Source: Catenulispora sp. EB89
GTDB taxonomy: Bacteria; Actinomycetota; Actinomycetes; Streptomycetales; Catenulisporaceae
Assembly (NCBI RefSeq): GCF_041261445.1
Contig: NZ_JBGCCU010000001.1
Coordinates: forward strand, 434,001 to 498,000
Direction: 5' to 3'
DNA length: 64,000 nt
Below, piece by piece: positions 46,908 through 57,190 of the stretch (positions are counted from its first letter, which is position 1; every line of letters begins with the position of its first letter). Under the pieces are notes generated by a model that worked only from the letters and a program-made list of their open reading frames with translations, was not told where the DNA came from and ran no database searches. The translations under genes and the position numbers were made by a program.

Positions 46908-48896
46908 ATGCCGACGTATCCGACGTTCTCGACAGTGCTGGTGGCCAACCGTGGCGAGATCGCCCGGCGGGTCTTCCGCACCGCCAAGGCGATGGGCCTG
47001 CGCACCGTCGCCGTGTACTCCGACCCGGACGCCGACGCGCCGCACGTGCGCGAAGCCGACGTCGCGGTGGCCCTCGGCGGCAGCACCAGCGCCGAGTCCT
47101 ACCTGGACGTCGCCAAGATCCTGGACGCCGCCCGCAAAACCGGCGCGGACGCCGTCCACCCCGGCTACGGCTTCCTGTCGGAGAACGCCGCCTTCGCCGA
47201 GGCCTGCGCCGAGGCCGGGATCGTGTTCGTCGGCCCCTCGCCCGACTCGATCAGGAAGATGGGCATCAAGCACGAGGCGAAGGCCATCGCCAAGGCCGCC
47301 GGCGTGCCGGTGCTGCCGGACGCGCTGCTGACCACCGACGAGCCGGATGACTGGCGCAAGGCCGGCGAAGGCGTCGGATTCCCGTTGCTGGTCAAGGCTT
47401 CCGCGGGCGGCGGCGGCAAGGGCATGCGCCTGGTCTCCGGCGTGGACGAGCTGGAGAACGCGGTCTCCGGGGCCCGGCGCGAGGCGGCCGCGGCGTTCGG
47501 AGACGGCACCGTCTTCCTGGAGCGCTACCTGACCGCTTCCCGGCACATCGAGATCCAGGTCTTCGGAGACAGCCACGGCAACGCCGTGTTCTATGGCGAG
47601 CGCGAGTGCTCCGTGCAGCGGCGCCACCAGAAGGTCGTCGAGGAGGCGCCGTCCCCGGTGGTCGGCGCGGCGGTCCGGACCCGGATGGGCGAGGTCGCGT
47701 GCGCGCTGGTGCGCGAGCTCGGCTACGTCGGCGCCGGAACCGTGGAGTTCCTCTTCGACGACACCGACGACTCCTACTACTTCCTGGAGATGAACACCCG
47801 GCTCCAGGTCGAGCACCCGGTCACCGAAGAGGTCTGGGGCCAGGACCTGGTCCGCAAGCAGTTCGAGGTGGCCTCCGGCGCGCAGCTCACCGCGCCTGAC
47901 CCCGAAGGCCTGCACGGCCACGCGATCGAGGTCCGCCTTTACGCCGAGGACCCGGCGCGCAAGTACATCCCCTCGCCCGGGACCCTGGCTCTGTATGAGC
48001 ACGCTGACGTACCCGGGATCCGTTACGAGGACGGCGTTCGCAGCGGCAGCGTCGTCTCCCACTACTACGACCCGATGCTGGCGAAGGTGGTCGCCACCGG
48101 CGCCACTCGCGGCGAGGCGGCGCTGAAGCTGGCGTCGGCGCTGGCCGGCATGCGGATCCAGGGCCTGAAGACCAACCGCGACCAGCTGGTCGCGATCCTG
48201 CGCGACCCCGACTTCCTGGCCGGGACCACGCGGACCGACTTCCTGGACCTGCACCCGGCCCTGGCCGCGCCCGAGGACCGGACCGACGTCACCGCGCACC
48301 TCGCGGCGGCCATCGCGGTGTCCGTCCACCGCCGCCGTACCGCCGGCGGCGCGACCGCCTTCGCCCCGGCCGGCTGGCGGCTGCTCCCCTACGACGGCGC
48401 CAACGCGGCGTGGACCCGGCAGGACGTCCGCCGGGCGCCGGAGACGCCGGTGACCTACCGGCTCGACGGCTCGACGCTGTACGTGATCCACGGCGGAGCC
48501 GAGTACGAGGTATCACTTAGGGATCTGGGTCCTGAGTCGGTCCGGGTCGCGGTGGACGGCGTCGACCGGCTGTGCCGGGTGCGGGTCGCGGACGACACCG
48601 TCGTCTGGATCGACGACAGCGACGGCGGACACTCGGCCTGGAAGCCGACGCCGCGCTTCCCGGAGGACGCTGACGCCTTCGCCGCAGATGACGGCGCCGC
48701 CGAGGTGCCCGGGACGGTGGTCGCGATCGCCGTGGCGGCCGGCGATCCGGTGAAGGCCGGGCAGGTCCTGGTGACCATGGAGGCCATGAAGATGGAACAT
48801 CACGTGAAGGCTGGGCGTGACGGCGTGGTCGCCTCGGTCGACTGCGGGGTCGGGCAGTTCGTGGACGCGCACCAGATTTTGGTGACTTTGGCCTGA
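46908..48896 (+). CDS. acyl-CoA carboxylase alpha subunit (biotin carboxylase + biotin carrier)
   Basis: This 662-aa subunit has a biotin carboxylase N-terminus (VLVANRGEIARRVFRTAK; ATP-grasp glycine-rich SAGGGGKGMRL; EMNTRLQVEHPVTEEV) and a C-terminal biotinyl domain with the lysine K628 in MEAMKMEHH. The linker (about residues 445-585) is the BT-like domain that binds the beta subunit. The ATG lies 56 bases after the beta gene. Together they form an alpha-beta carboxylase for leucine or isoprenoid/acyl-CoA catabolism (inference). Confidence 0.9.
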   Translation: MPTYPTFSTVLVANRGEIARRVFRTAKAMGLRTVAVYSDPDADAPHVREADVAVALGGSTSAESYLDVAKILDAARKTGADAVHPGYGFLSENAAFAEACAEAGIVFVGPSPDSIRKMGIKHEAKAIAKAAGVPVLPDALLTTDEPDDWRKAGEGVGFPLLVKASAGGGGKGMRLVSGVDELENAVSGARREAAAAFGDGTVFLERYLTASRHIEIQVFGDSHGNAVFYGERECSVQRRHQKVVEEAPSPVVGAAVRTRMGEVACALVRELGYVGAGTVEFLFDDTDDSYYFLEMNTRLQVEHPVTEEVWGQDLVRKQFEVASGAQLTAPDPEGLHGHAIEVRLYAEDPARKYIPSPGTLALYEHADVPGIRYEDGVRSGSVVSHYYDPMLAKVVATGATRGEAALKLASALAGMRIQGLKTNRDQLVAILRDPDFLAGTTRTDFLDLHPALAAPEDRTDVTAHLAAAIAVSVHRRRTAGGATAFAPAGWRLLPYDGANAAWTRQDVRRAPETPVTYRLDGSTLYVIHGGAEYEVSLRDLGPESVRVAVDGVDRLCRVRVADDTVVWIDDSDGGHSAWKPTPRFPEDADAFAADDGAAEVPGTVVAIAVAAGDPVKAGQVLVTMEAMKMEHHVKAGRDGVVASVDCGVGQFVDAHQILVTLA

Positions 48897-48916
48897 TAGG
48901 GCGTGCGGAGAATGTA

Positions 48917-48951
48917 AGTCCTGCGCGCGCATACTGCTGGCGCGCAGGACT
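48917..48951 (+). terminator. hairpin terminator after the carboxylase operon
   Basis: A perfect 12-base stem, AGTCCTGCGCGC/GCGCGCAGGACT, has an 11-base loop, 20 bases after the alpha-subunit stop. Confidence 0.75.
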
Positions 48952-48972
48952 GATTCAGCCCAGAATCGGGGC

Positions 48973-49734
48973 ATGCCTGCCACGCAAAGTGCTGAGACGC
49001 GCGACCCGGTGGAGTTCCACTGGCTCGGCGACATCGTGCGCGTGAACCTCGACGAGAACGCGCGCGGGTCCGTCCTCGCCTACGGGGACGAGGAGTGGGA
49101 CTGGACGGGCTTCGACGCCCGGATTCGCAAGTGTGTGACCGGGATCCGCAGCGACCGGCTGCAGCGCGGCCAGCGGGTCGCCGTGCTGGCCCGCAACCAC
49201 CCGGTCCATTTCGAGACGCTGTTCGCGGCCAGCAACATGGGCCTGGTCTGCACCTGGCTCGACTGGCGCCTGGACCGCGCGCACCTGGTCCACGCCCTGA
49301 ACGAGGCCGAGGCCCGGATCCTGTTCGTCGGCGACGAGTTCGTGGACCTGATCGAGGACTCGATGATGGAGATCTCGTCGGTGGTCAGCACGATCACCGT
49401 CGGCGGCCGCGAGGACGAGTACGAGGAGTGGCTGGAGACCCACGAGACGCACGAGGCGCTGCTGCGCGCGGCCCGCGAGGTCGCGGCCAGCTCCGGCCGC
49501 GGCGACGACCCGGTGCTGCGGCTGTACTCCTCGACCGGGAAGAAGGGGCCCACGCGCGGCGAGTACACGCACCGCGCGCTGCTGGCTTCGGCGTCGGAGA
49601 CGTTGCGTCGCAAGGCTTTGAGCCGGGGAGACGTGGAGGCCGTGGACGCGCCGGTGACGGTGCACGAGGCGGCGGTGCGGGTGCTGGCGAACATGTCGGC
49701 GGGGGCTGAGACGGTGCTGGTGCGGGAGGATTAG
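48973..49734 (+). CDS. isolated N-terminal half of an AMP-binding acyl-CoA synthetase-like protein
   Basis: This 253-aa protein resembles the N-terminus of acyl-CoA synthetases: QRVAVLARNHPVHFETLFA, LGLVCTWLDWRLDR-like substrate region, and LNEAEARILFVGDEF. A degenerate P-loop (LRLYSSTGKKGPTRGEYTH instead of the usual YTSGTTGxPKG) follows at about 178-196, after which only 60 residues remain. The ATP-binding core and C-terminal lid are missing, so it cannot be a normal ligase. It may be a remnant, a decoy or a regulator. Base composition is typical and no frameshift is evident within the reading frame. Confidence 0.65.
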   Translation: MPATQSAETRDPVEFHWLGDIVRVNLDENARGSVLAYGDEEWDWTGFDARIRKCVTGIRSDRLQRGQRVAVLARNHPVHFETLFAASNMGLVCTWLDWRLDRAHLVHALNEAEARILFVGDEFVDLIEDSMMEISSVVSTITVGGREDEYEEWLETHETHEALLRAAREVAASSGRGDDPVLRLYSSTGKKGPTRGEYTHRALLASASETLRRKALSRGDVEAVDAPVTVHEAAVRVLANMSAGAETVLVRED

Positions 49735-49814
49735 GCCGTACGGCAGCCGCGGCCGGCGAGATCCGGCGGGCTACGGCGAGCGGTGGTGAACGCCTGGCAG
49801 GCGCGCCGTCGGTA

Positions 49815-50648
<834 letters not shown>

Positions 50649-50755
50649 GGCATTCTCTCAGGTTTCTCGCGACATGACGCGACCGGGGCGGAGGTTGCCT
50701 CCGTCTGTGCCGCCGGAAGCGGCCGGGCGCCCGGCCCGGCCGCGGTGGCGCCGCG

Positions 50756-51718
50756 TCACGGAGTCGCTTCGCGGCCCAGCTTCATGGCGATCCGCTCCTT
50801 GGACGGCCAGCGCACGTCGCGCACCCAGCCGAACTTCTCGAACACCCAGATGATCCGCGCCGAGGAGTCGATCTGCCCGCGCAGCACCCCGTGCCGGGCC
50901 GCGGTCGGGTCCGAGTGGTGCAGGTTGTGCCAGGACTCGCCCATCGACAGCACCGCCAGCCACCACACGTTCCCGGACCGGTCCCGGGAGCGGAACGGCC
51001 GCTCGCCCACGGCGTGGCAGATCGAGTTGATCGACCAGGTGGTGTGGTGCAGCAGGCTGATGCGGACCAGCGAGCCCCAGAAGAAGGCGGTCAGTATCCC
51101 CTGCCAGCTCCAGGTCACCAGGCCGCCGATGACCGCGGGCACCAGGAGCGAGGCCAGCGCCAGATAGGGGAAGGCCCGCGAGACGCGCACGATCGCCCGG
51201 TCCTTGAGCAGGTCCGGGGCGTACTGCTGCTGGCTGGTCTGCTCCAGGTCGAACAGCCAGCCGATGTGCGCGTGCCACATGCCCTTGATCAGCGCCGGCA
51301 TGGTCTCGCCGTAGCGCCACGGCGAGTGCGGGTCGCCGTCGCGGTCGCTGTAGCGGTGGTGCTTGCGGTGGTCGGCGACCCAGCGGATCACCGGGCCCTG
51401 GACCGCCAGCGAGCCGGCGATCGCCAGCCCCACGCGCAGTGCTTTCTTCGCTTTGAAGGAAGAGTGGGTGAACAGACGATGGAAGCCGACCGTGACACCG
51501 TGTCCGCTGATCGCGTACATCACCACCGCGATGATCAGATCGGTCCAGGTCAGCCCCCACCCCCAGACCACCGGGACGGCGGCCACCAGGGCCACGAACG
51601 GGACTCCGATGAACAGGCTGAGGGCGATCCGTTCCTTGAAGGACTGGGTCTCGCCCCCGAGCGTTCCCAGGGCAGGGGCTTCGGCGGTGGACTGCTGGGG
51701 CACTGAGGTTGCTGTCAT
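50756..51718 (-). CDS. membrane fatty acid desaturase (acyl-CoA delta-9 type)
   Basis: This 320-aa membrane desaturase has the three histidine boxes HRLFTH (HxxxxH), HRKHH (HxxHH) and HNLHH (HxxHH) that bind di-iron, with four hydrophobic segments. It introduces a double bond into acyl chains, using electrons from ferredoxin or cytochrome b5-like partners. I choose the ATG at 51718, spaced ten bases from GAGG; an in-frame ATG nine bases earlier is too close to it. Upstream in-frame extension to 51820 is unlikely. Confidence 0.88.
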   Translation of the reverse strand: MTATSVPQQSTAEAPALGTLGGETQSFKERIALSLFIGVPFVALVAAVPVVWGWGLTWTDLIIAVVMYAISGHGVTVGFHRLFTHSSFKAKKALRVGLAIAGSLAVQGPVIRWVADHRKHHRYSDRDGDPHSPWRYGETMPALIKGMWHAHIGWLFDLEQTSQQQYAPDLLKDRAIVRVSRAFPYLALASLLVPAVIGGLVTWSWQGILTAFFWGSLVRISLLHHTTWSINSICHAVGERPFRSRDRSGNVWWLAVLSMGESWHNLHHSDPTAARHGVLRGQIDSSARIIWVFEKFGWVRDVRWPSKERIAMKLGREATP

Positions 51719-51973
51719 CGCGATCATGCCTCGAGGGGGAAGCACCCTTGCGGGGCTGGCGGATCGGGCGGGAACTGACCGAAACTTACGCTGCCGTAGG
51801 TTGGGTGACAAGGATGACACGGCGGGTGACGCCTGGATGTCGGATCGGAGTACGTCTCGGCCGCGTCGGAACGGCGGCCGAAACCGGACCGGGACCCGGC
51901 CCGGAACCGGACCGCGCCGACCCGAAACCGCGGCGCGCGCAGACCCCCGGATGTGGGAAACTGGCGGCGACGA

Positions 51974-52045
51974 TCCGCCATGGGGTAATTGGCAGCCCAG
52001 CAGACTTTGGATCTGTTTGTCCAGGTTCGAGTCCTGGTGGCGGAG
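51974..52045 (+). tRNA. tRNA-Gln (anticodon TTG)
   Basis: The acceptor stem pairs TCCGCCA (51974-51980) with TGGCGGA (52038-52044). The anticodon loop CTTTGGA gives TTG for glutamine. The T-arm is CCAGG-TTCGAGT-CCTGG at 52021-52037. The 3' CCA is not encoded. It lies just upstream of glmU, as in many actinobacteria. Confidence 0.92.
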
Positions 52046-52186
52046 CTCTGGCGGCGTTCGGCGAGCCTGGCCTGCCGTGCGGCGAGTGCTTCTCGCGAAC
52101 CCCTCCCCGCGATCGCTACCCTCCTAGGGAACCGACGCCGCCCCCGCGCGGCGCGCAGCATCGCACCCACCGCTAGGAGTCACTTC

Positions 52187-53713
52187 ATGACCGACCAGCA
52201 CGCGCCGACCGTCGTCATCCTGGCCGCCGGCGAGGGCAAGCGGATGAAATCGGCGACGCCGAAGGTGCTGCACGAGCTGTGCGGGCGCACGATGCTCGGC
52301 CACGTGGTGGCCGCGGCGCAGGAGCTGGCGCCGCGCCGGCTCGCGGTGGTCGTGGGCAAGGGCCGCGACCTGGTCGCGCCGCACGTCGAGGCCATCGCGC
52401 CGGAGGCGCGGATCGTCGTGCAGGACCCGCAGAACGGGACCGGGCAGGCCGCGCGGCTGGCCCTGGAGGCGCTGGCGGCCGGCGGCGAGGAACCCGAGGG
52501 CACGGTGCTGGTGCTGCTCGGCGACGGCGCCATGGTCACCGGCGACACGCTGCGGCACCTGATCGCCGTGCACGAGCAGGCCGGGAACGCGGTCACCGAC
52601 CTGACGGCCGTGGTGCCGGACCCGAAGGGGCTGGGCCGGATCCTGCGCGAGCCCGACGGCACGGCCGAGGGCCGCGTGCTCGGGATCGTGGAGGAGAAGG
52701 ACTGCACGCCGACCCAGGCCACGATCCACGAGATCAACTCCGGGATCTTCGCCTTCGACGGCAAGATCCTGCGCGAGGCGCTCAGCCGGCTCACCACGAA
52801 CAACGCGCAGGGCGAGGAACTGCTGACCGACGTGCTGGCGATCGCCGTCGGCGACGGCCTGCCGGTCGGCGCCGTGGTCGCCGCCGACTACCACGAGGTG
52901 CTGGCCGCCAACGACCGCGCGCAGCTGGCCGACCTGCGGCGGCTGATGAACCAGCGCATCACCCGGCGCTGGATGGTCGAGGGCGTGACCATCGTCGACC
53001 CCGCGACCACGTGGATCGATGTGCACGTCACCCTGGAGCCGGACGCCACCATCCGGCCCAACACCCAGCTGGAGGGCGCGACCCGGATCGCCTCCGGGGC
53101 CGACGTCGGGCCGAACTGCACGCTGAAGGACACCGTCGTCGGCGAGCGCGCGCGGGTCACCAACGCGACGACCGACGGCGCCGAGATCGGGCCGGAGGCG
53201 AACGTCGGGCCGTACACCTACCTGCGCCCCGGGACCAAGCTCGGCCGCAAGGCGAAGGCCGGCGGCTTCGTGGAGATGAAGAAGTCGACGATCGGCGACG
53301 GCACCAAGGTCCCGCACCTGGCCTACATCGGCGACGCGACGATCGGCGAGGGCTGCAACATCGGCGCCGGCGTCATCACCGCCAACTACGACGGCTATGA
53401 CAAGTTCCCGACGCGCATCGGGGACCACGCCTTCGTCGGCACCAACACCACGCTGATCGCGCCGGCGGAGGTCGCCGACGGCGCCTACATCGCGGCAGGT
53501 TCCGCGGTGAACATGCCGGTGGGTCCCGGCGAACTCGCGGTGGCCCGCGGACGGCAGCGGAACATCGCCGGCTACGTCGCGCGCAAGCGCCCGGGTTCGG
53601 TCGCCGCGCAGGCGGCGGAGCGTGCGATCGAGCGCGCCGCGGAGTCGGTGCAGACGGCCGTTGAGACGAATCCCACAGGCAGCGAGGCGGAAGCGCAGGG
53701 GGACACGGTCTGA
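52187..53713 (+). CDS. glmU: bifunctional GlmU: N-acetylglucosamine-1-phosphate uridyltransferase/acetyltransferase
   Basis: This 508-aa enzyme makes UDP-GlcNAc for peptidoglycan. The N-terminal uridyltransferase has LAAGEGKRMKSATPKVLH (residues about 12-29). The C-terminal left-handed beta-helix carries hexapeptide repeats (IGEGCNIGAGVITANYDGYD) for acetyl transfer. A short acidic tail (ETNPTGSEAEAQGDTV) is added. The ATG at 52187 follows TAGGAG. It is followed by prs. Confidence 0.93.
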   Translation: MTDQHAPTVVILAAGEGKRMKSATPKVLHELCGRTMLGHVVAAAQELAPRRLAVVVGKGRDLVAPHVEAIAPEARIVVQDPQNGTGQAARLALEALAAGGEEPEGTVLVLLGDGAMVTGDTLRHLIAVHEQAGNAVTDLTAVVPDPKGLGRILREPDGTAEGRVLGIVEEKDCTPTQATIHEINSGIFAFDGKILREALSRLTTNNAQGEELLTDVLAIAVGDGLPVGAVVAADYHEVLAANDRAQLADLRRLMNQRITRRWMVEGVTIVDPATTWIDVHVTLEPDATIRPNTQLEGATRIASGADVGPNCTLKDTVVGERARVTNATTDGAEIGPEANVGPYTYLRPGTKLGRKAKAGGFVEMKKSTIGDGTKVPHLAYIGDATIGEGCNIGAGVITANYDGYDKFPTRIGDHAFVGTNTTLIAPAEVADGAYIAAGSAVNMPVGPGELAVARGRQRNIAGYVARKRPGSVAAQAAERAIERAAESVQTAVETNPTGSEAEAQGDTV

Positions 53714-53776
53714 ACAGCTCGTTGCGTCTGAGAGTATGAAAGAGCTACGGCCCCTCGTCTCTTAGGAGAACCCACC

Positions 53777-54757
53777 GTGACCGGCCTCAAGACCACCGGT
53801 GAGAAGAAGCTCATGCTCTTCACCGGACGTGCCTATCCCGAGCTGGCCCAGGAAGTCGCCGAAGAGCTGGGGGTCGAGATCGCCCCCATGAAGGCGCACG
53901 ACTTCGCGAACGGGGAGATCTACACCCGTTTCGAGGAGTCGGTGCGCGGCAGCGACGCCTTCGTGATCCAGTGCCACTCGGCTCCGATCAACCACTCGAT
54001 CATGGAGCAGCTGATCATGGTGGACGCGCTCAAGCGCGCCTCCGCCAAGCGGATCACCGTCATCACGCCGTTCTACGGCTACGCGCGCCAGGACAAGAAG
54101 CACAAGGGCCGCGAACCGATCTCGGCCCGTCTGATGGCGGACTTCTTCGCCACCGCCGGCGCCGACCGGCTGATGGCCGTGGACCTGCACACCGACCAGA
54201 TCCAGGGCTACTTCGACGGCCCGGTGGACCACCTGTTCGCGCTGCCGCTGCTGGTGGACTACATCCGCGGCAAGTACGACACCTCGAAGCTGACGGTGGT
54301 CTCCCCCGACGCCGGCCGGGTGCGCACCGCCGACCGCTGGACCGACCGCCTGAACACGCCGCTGGCGATCGTGCACAAGCGCCGCGACCCGAACATCCCG
54401 AACACGGTCTCCGTGCACGAGATCGTCGGCGACGTCAAGGGCCGCACCTGTGTCCTGGTCGACGACATGGTGGACACCGCCGGCACCATCTGCGCCGCCG
54501 CCGAGGCGCTGTTCGAGAACGGCGCCGCCGAGGTCATCATCGCCGCGACGCACGCGGTGCTGTCGGACCCGGCCGTGGACCGGCTGAAGAACTCGCGGAT
54601 CAGCGAGGTGATCTTCACCAACACGCTGCCGATCCCGGACGAGAAGCGGTTCGACAAGATGACGGTGCTGTCGATCGCGCCGATGCTGGCCCGGGCCATC
54701 CGCGAGGTGTTCGAGGACGGTTCGGTCACGTCGATGTTCGACGATCACAAGCACTGA
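53777..54757 (+). CDS. prs: ribose-phosphate pyrophosphokinase (PRPP synthetase)
   Basis: This 326-aa class I PRPP synthetase starts with GTG after TTAGGAG. Motifs include DLHTDQIQGYFDGPVDHL (ATP/metal site) and the PRPP-binding loop CVLVDDMVDTAGTICAAAE. It supplies PRPP for nucleotide, His and Trp synthesis. It lies 63 bases after glmU. Confidence 0.94.
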   Translation: MTGLKTTGEKKLMLFTGRAYPELAQEVAEELGVEIAPMKAHDFANGEIYTRFEESVRGSDAFVIQCHSAPINHSIMEQLIMVDALKRASAKRITVITPFYGYARQDKKHKGREPISARLMADFFATAGADRLMAVDLHTDQIQGYFDGPVDHLFALPLLVDYIRGKYDTSKLTVVSPDAGRVRTADRWTDRLNTPLAIVHKRRDPNIPNTVSVHEIVGDVKGRTCVLVDDMVDTAGTICAAAEALFENGAAEVIIAATHAVLSDPAVDRLKNSRISEVIFTNTLPIPDEKRFDKMTVLSIAPMLARAIREVFEDGSVTSMFDDHKH

Positions 54758-54767
54758 GCTTTTTTCG

Positions 54768-54804
54768 CGAGTGCTCCTGACCACGACGTGGTCAGGAGCA
54801 CTCG
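54768..54804 (+). terminator. strong hairpin terminator after prs
   Basis: An 18-base perfect inverted repeat (54768-54785 with 54787-54804), preceded by TTTTTT and followed by TTTG, works in both directions. Confidence 0.85.
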
Positions 54805-54890
54805 TTTGTGCAGGCTAAGCTGGACCTTTGTCCGGCGAGGGCGTGGGACGGTTGTCCCGGCGCCGTTATCGACGAAACAAGGAGAACGAA

Positions 54891-55505
54891 ATGGCTGAGA
54901 TCCGCATAAGCGCAGAAGACCGCACCGAGTTCGGCAAGGGCTTCGCCCGCCGCGCCCGCGCTGCCGGCAAGATCCCGGGTGTCGTCTACGGCCACGGCGA
55001 GTCCGTGCGGCACGTGCTGCTTCCGGGCCACGACCTGATGATCGCGCTGCGGACCCCGAACGTCCTGCTGAACCTGGACTTCGGCGACGGCAAGGGCCAG
55101 ATGGCGCTGCCGAAGGACGTGCAGAAGGACCCGGTCAAGCGGACCCTGGAGCACGTGGACCTGCTGCTGGTGCGCAGCGGCGAGAAGGTCACTGTGGACA
55201 TCCCGATCACCATCGTCGGCGAGGTCGTCGGCGGCGCGGTCCTGGACCACTCGCTGAACAACCTGACCGTCACCGCCGAGGCCACGCACATCCCGACCGG
55301 CATCGAGGTCGACGTGGACCGCAAGGAGGAGGGCTTCCAGCTCTTCGTCCGCGACCTCCCGCTGCCCGCCGGCTCGGAGCTGGTCACCGACGGCGACCAG
55401 CTGGTGCTGCAGGTCGTCGTGACCCGCGCCGAGGCCGCCGCCGAGGGTGCCGAGAGCGCCGAGGGCGAGGCCGGCGAGGCCGGGTCCGAGGCGTCTGCGG
55501 AGTAA
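54891..55505 (+). CDS. rplY: 50S ribosomal protein L25/general stress protein Ctc
   Basis: This 204-aa protein has the 5S rRNA-binding N-terminal domain ([20 protein letters not shown]) and the TL5/Ctc-type C-terminal beta domain, then an Ala/Glu-rich tail. The ATG at 54891 follows AAGGAG. It precedes pth, as is usual in actinobacteria. Confidence 0.92.
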   Translation: MAEIRISAEDRTEFGKGFARRARAAGKIPGVVYGHGESVRHVLLPGHDLMIALRTPNVLLNLDFGDGKGQMALPKDVQKDPVKRTLEHVDLLLVRSGEKVTVDIPITIVGEVVGGAVLDHSLNNLTVTAEATHIPTGIEVDVDRKEEGFQLFVRDLPLPAGSELVTDGDQLVLQVVVTRAEAAAEGAESAEGEAGEAGSEASAE

Positions 55506-55534
55506 GTACTCCCAGCCCCGCTATTCTGGTCGTC

Positions 55535-56131
55535 ATGACCACCGCCGAGGCCCGCGATCAGCTCTATTTGATCGCGGGCCTCGGCAACCCCGGGCCCGGT
55601 TACGCCGGGAACCGGCACAACGCCGGCTTCATGGTCGTGGACCTGCTGGCCTCGCGCGTCGGCGGCAAGTTCAAGTCGCACAAGGCGCGGGCGGACGTCG
55701 TCGAGGGCCGGCTCGGTGTCGGCGGGCCGCGGGTGGTGCTGGCCAAGCCGAAGACGTTCATGAACCTGTCCGGCGGGCCGGTGAAGGCGCTGCGGGACTT
55801 CTACAAGATCGAGCCGGCGCACATTATTGTCGTCCACGACGAACTCGACGTGGACTACGGCACGCTGCGGCTGAAGCTCGGCGGCGGCGACAACGGCCAC
55901 AACGGCCTGCGCTCCATCACCTCGGCGCTCGGGACGAAGGACTACTACCGCGTGCGCTTCGGCGTGGGGCGGCCGCCGGGGCGGCAGGATCCCGCGGACT
56001 TCGTGCTGAAGGACTTCTCCTCGGTGGAGAAGAAGGAGCTGGACTACAACGTGGACCGGACCGCGGACGCGGCCGAGGACCTGATCCGGCGCGGGCTCGT
56101 GGACGCGCAGAACATCTACCACGCGGCCTGA
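55535..56131 (+). CDS. pth: peptidyl-tRNA hydrolase
   Basis: This 198-aa enzyme recycles peptidyl-tRNA. Motifs are [21 protein letters not shown] with the catalytic histidine (residue about 28), [13 protein letters not shown], and [20 protein letters not shown]-like [11 protein letters not shown]. It starts 29 bases after the L25 gene and is probably co-transcribed. Confidence 0.94.
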   Translation: MTTAEARDQLYLIAGLGNPGPGYAGNRHNAGFMVVDLLASRVGGKFKSHKARADVVEGRLGVGGPRVVLAKPKTFMNLSGGPVKALRDFYKIEPAHIIVVHDELDVDYGTLRLKLGGGDNGHNGLRSITSALGTKDYYRVRFGVGRPPGRQDPADFVLKDFSSVEKKELDYNVDRTADAAEDLIRRGLVDAQNIYHAA

Positions 56132-56242
56132 CGGCGTCAGGGGTATCCACCGATCGGTTGATGCCCGTCTCCACCGCATCGCCTCCCAGGACGAGCCGGC
56201 CGGTCGATCCGTCGCAGGGTGCCCGACCGCCAATCTTGAGGC

Positions 56243-57190
56243 ATGGCAGCGATCGAGGTACGGAACCTCACCAAGACCTACGGCGACACGATCGCCGTGG
56301 CCGACGTCTCCTTCGAGGTCGGCGCGGGGGAGATCTTCGGGATCCTCGGGCCGAACGGCGCCGGGAAGACCACGACCGTCGAGTGCATCAGCGGCCTGCG
56401 GACGCCCGACGGCGGCGAGGTCCGGGTGCTGGGCCTGGACCCGCGCCGGGACCGTGAGGACGTCCGGCAGCTGCTCGGGGTGCAGCTCCAGGAGAGCCAG
56501 CTGCCGGCGAAGATCCAGGTGCGCGAGGCGCTGGAGCTGTACGCGTCCTTCTACCGCGAGCCGGCCGACGTGGGGCGGCTGCTGACGCAGTGGGACCTGA
56601 CGGAAAAGGCCGGGGCGCGCTTCGGGAAGCTGTCCGGCGGGCAGAAGCAGCGGCTGGCCGTGGCGCTGGCGATGGTGGGCAATCCGCGGGTGGTGGTGCT
56701 CGACGAGCTGACCACCGGTCTGGACCCGCACGCTCGGCGGATCGCGTGGGAGATGGTCGAGCAGGTTCGCGCGGCCGGCGTCACGGTGCTGCTGGTCACC
56801 CACTTCATGGAGGAGGCCGAGCGGCTCTGCGACCGGGTCGCGATCATCGACGCCGGGCGGGTGGTGGCCGTGGACACGCCGGCCGGGCTGGCGGCGCGGG
56901 GGCCGGCGGCCGGGCAGCGGATGCGGTTCCGGCCGTCGGAGCCGGTGGCGGACGAGTTGTTGCTGGCGCTGCCGGAGGTCCGCGGGGTGGCGCGGCACGG
57001 CGTGTATCTGGAGGTGACGGGTACCTCGGAGGTGATCGGGGCGGTCACCGCGTACCTGGCCCGGCGGCAGATCATCGCCGCCGAGCTGCGGGTCGAGCAG
57101 ACCAGCCTCGACGACGCCTTCATCGCCCTCACCACCCACACCGCCGCAGCCGCTTCCGCCAACACCAACACCACCGCCGAGGAGTCCTGA
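56243..57190 (+). CDS. ABC transporter ATP-binding protein (DrrA/multidrug type)
   Basis: This 315-aa ATPase has Walker A GPNGAGKTTT, Q-loop VQLQESQLP, signature LSGGQKQRL, Walker B VVVLDELTTGLDP and H-loop LVTHFMEEAE. A C-terminal ~90-residue extension is typical of DrrA-type exporters. The stop overlaps the permease start by one base. It forms a four-gene unit with the permease, kinase and regulator. Confidence 0.9.
   Translation: MAAIEVRNLTKTYGDTIAVADVSFEVGAGEIFGILGPNGAGKTTTVECISGLRTPDGGEVRVLGLDPRRDREDVRQLLGVQLQESQLPAKIQVREALELYASFYREPADVGRLLTQWDLTEKAGARFGKLSGGQKQRLAVALAMVGNPRVVVLDELTTGLDPHARRIAWEMVEQVRAAGVTVLLVTHFMEEAERLCDRVAIIDAGRVVAVDTPAGLAARGPAAGQRMRFRPSEPVADELLLALPEVRGVARHGVYLEVTGTSEVIGAVTAYLARRQIIAAELRVEQTSLDDAFIALTTHTAAAASANTNTTAEES

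Noticed and set aside
48973-49734. Functional acyl-CoA ligase
   Set aside because: The ATP core and C-terminal lid are absent and the P-loop is altered.
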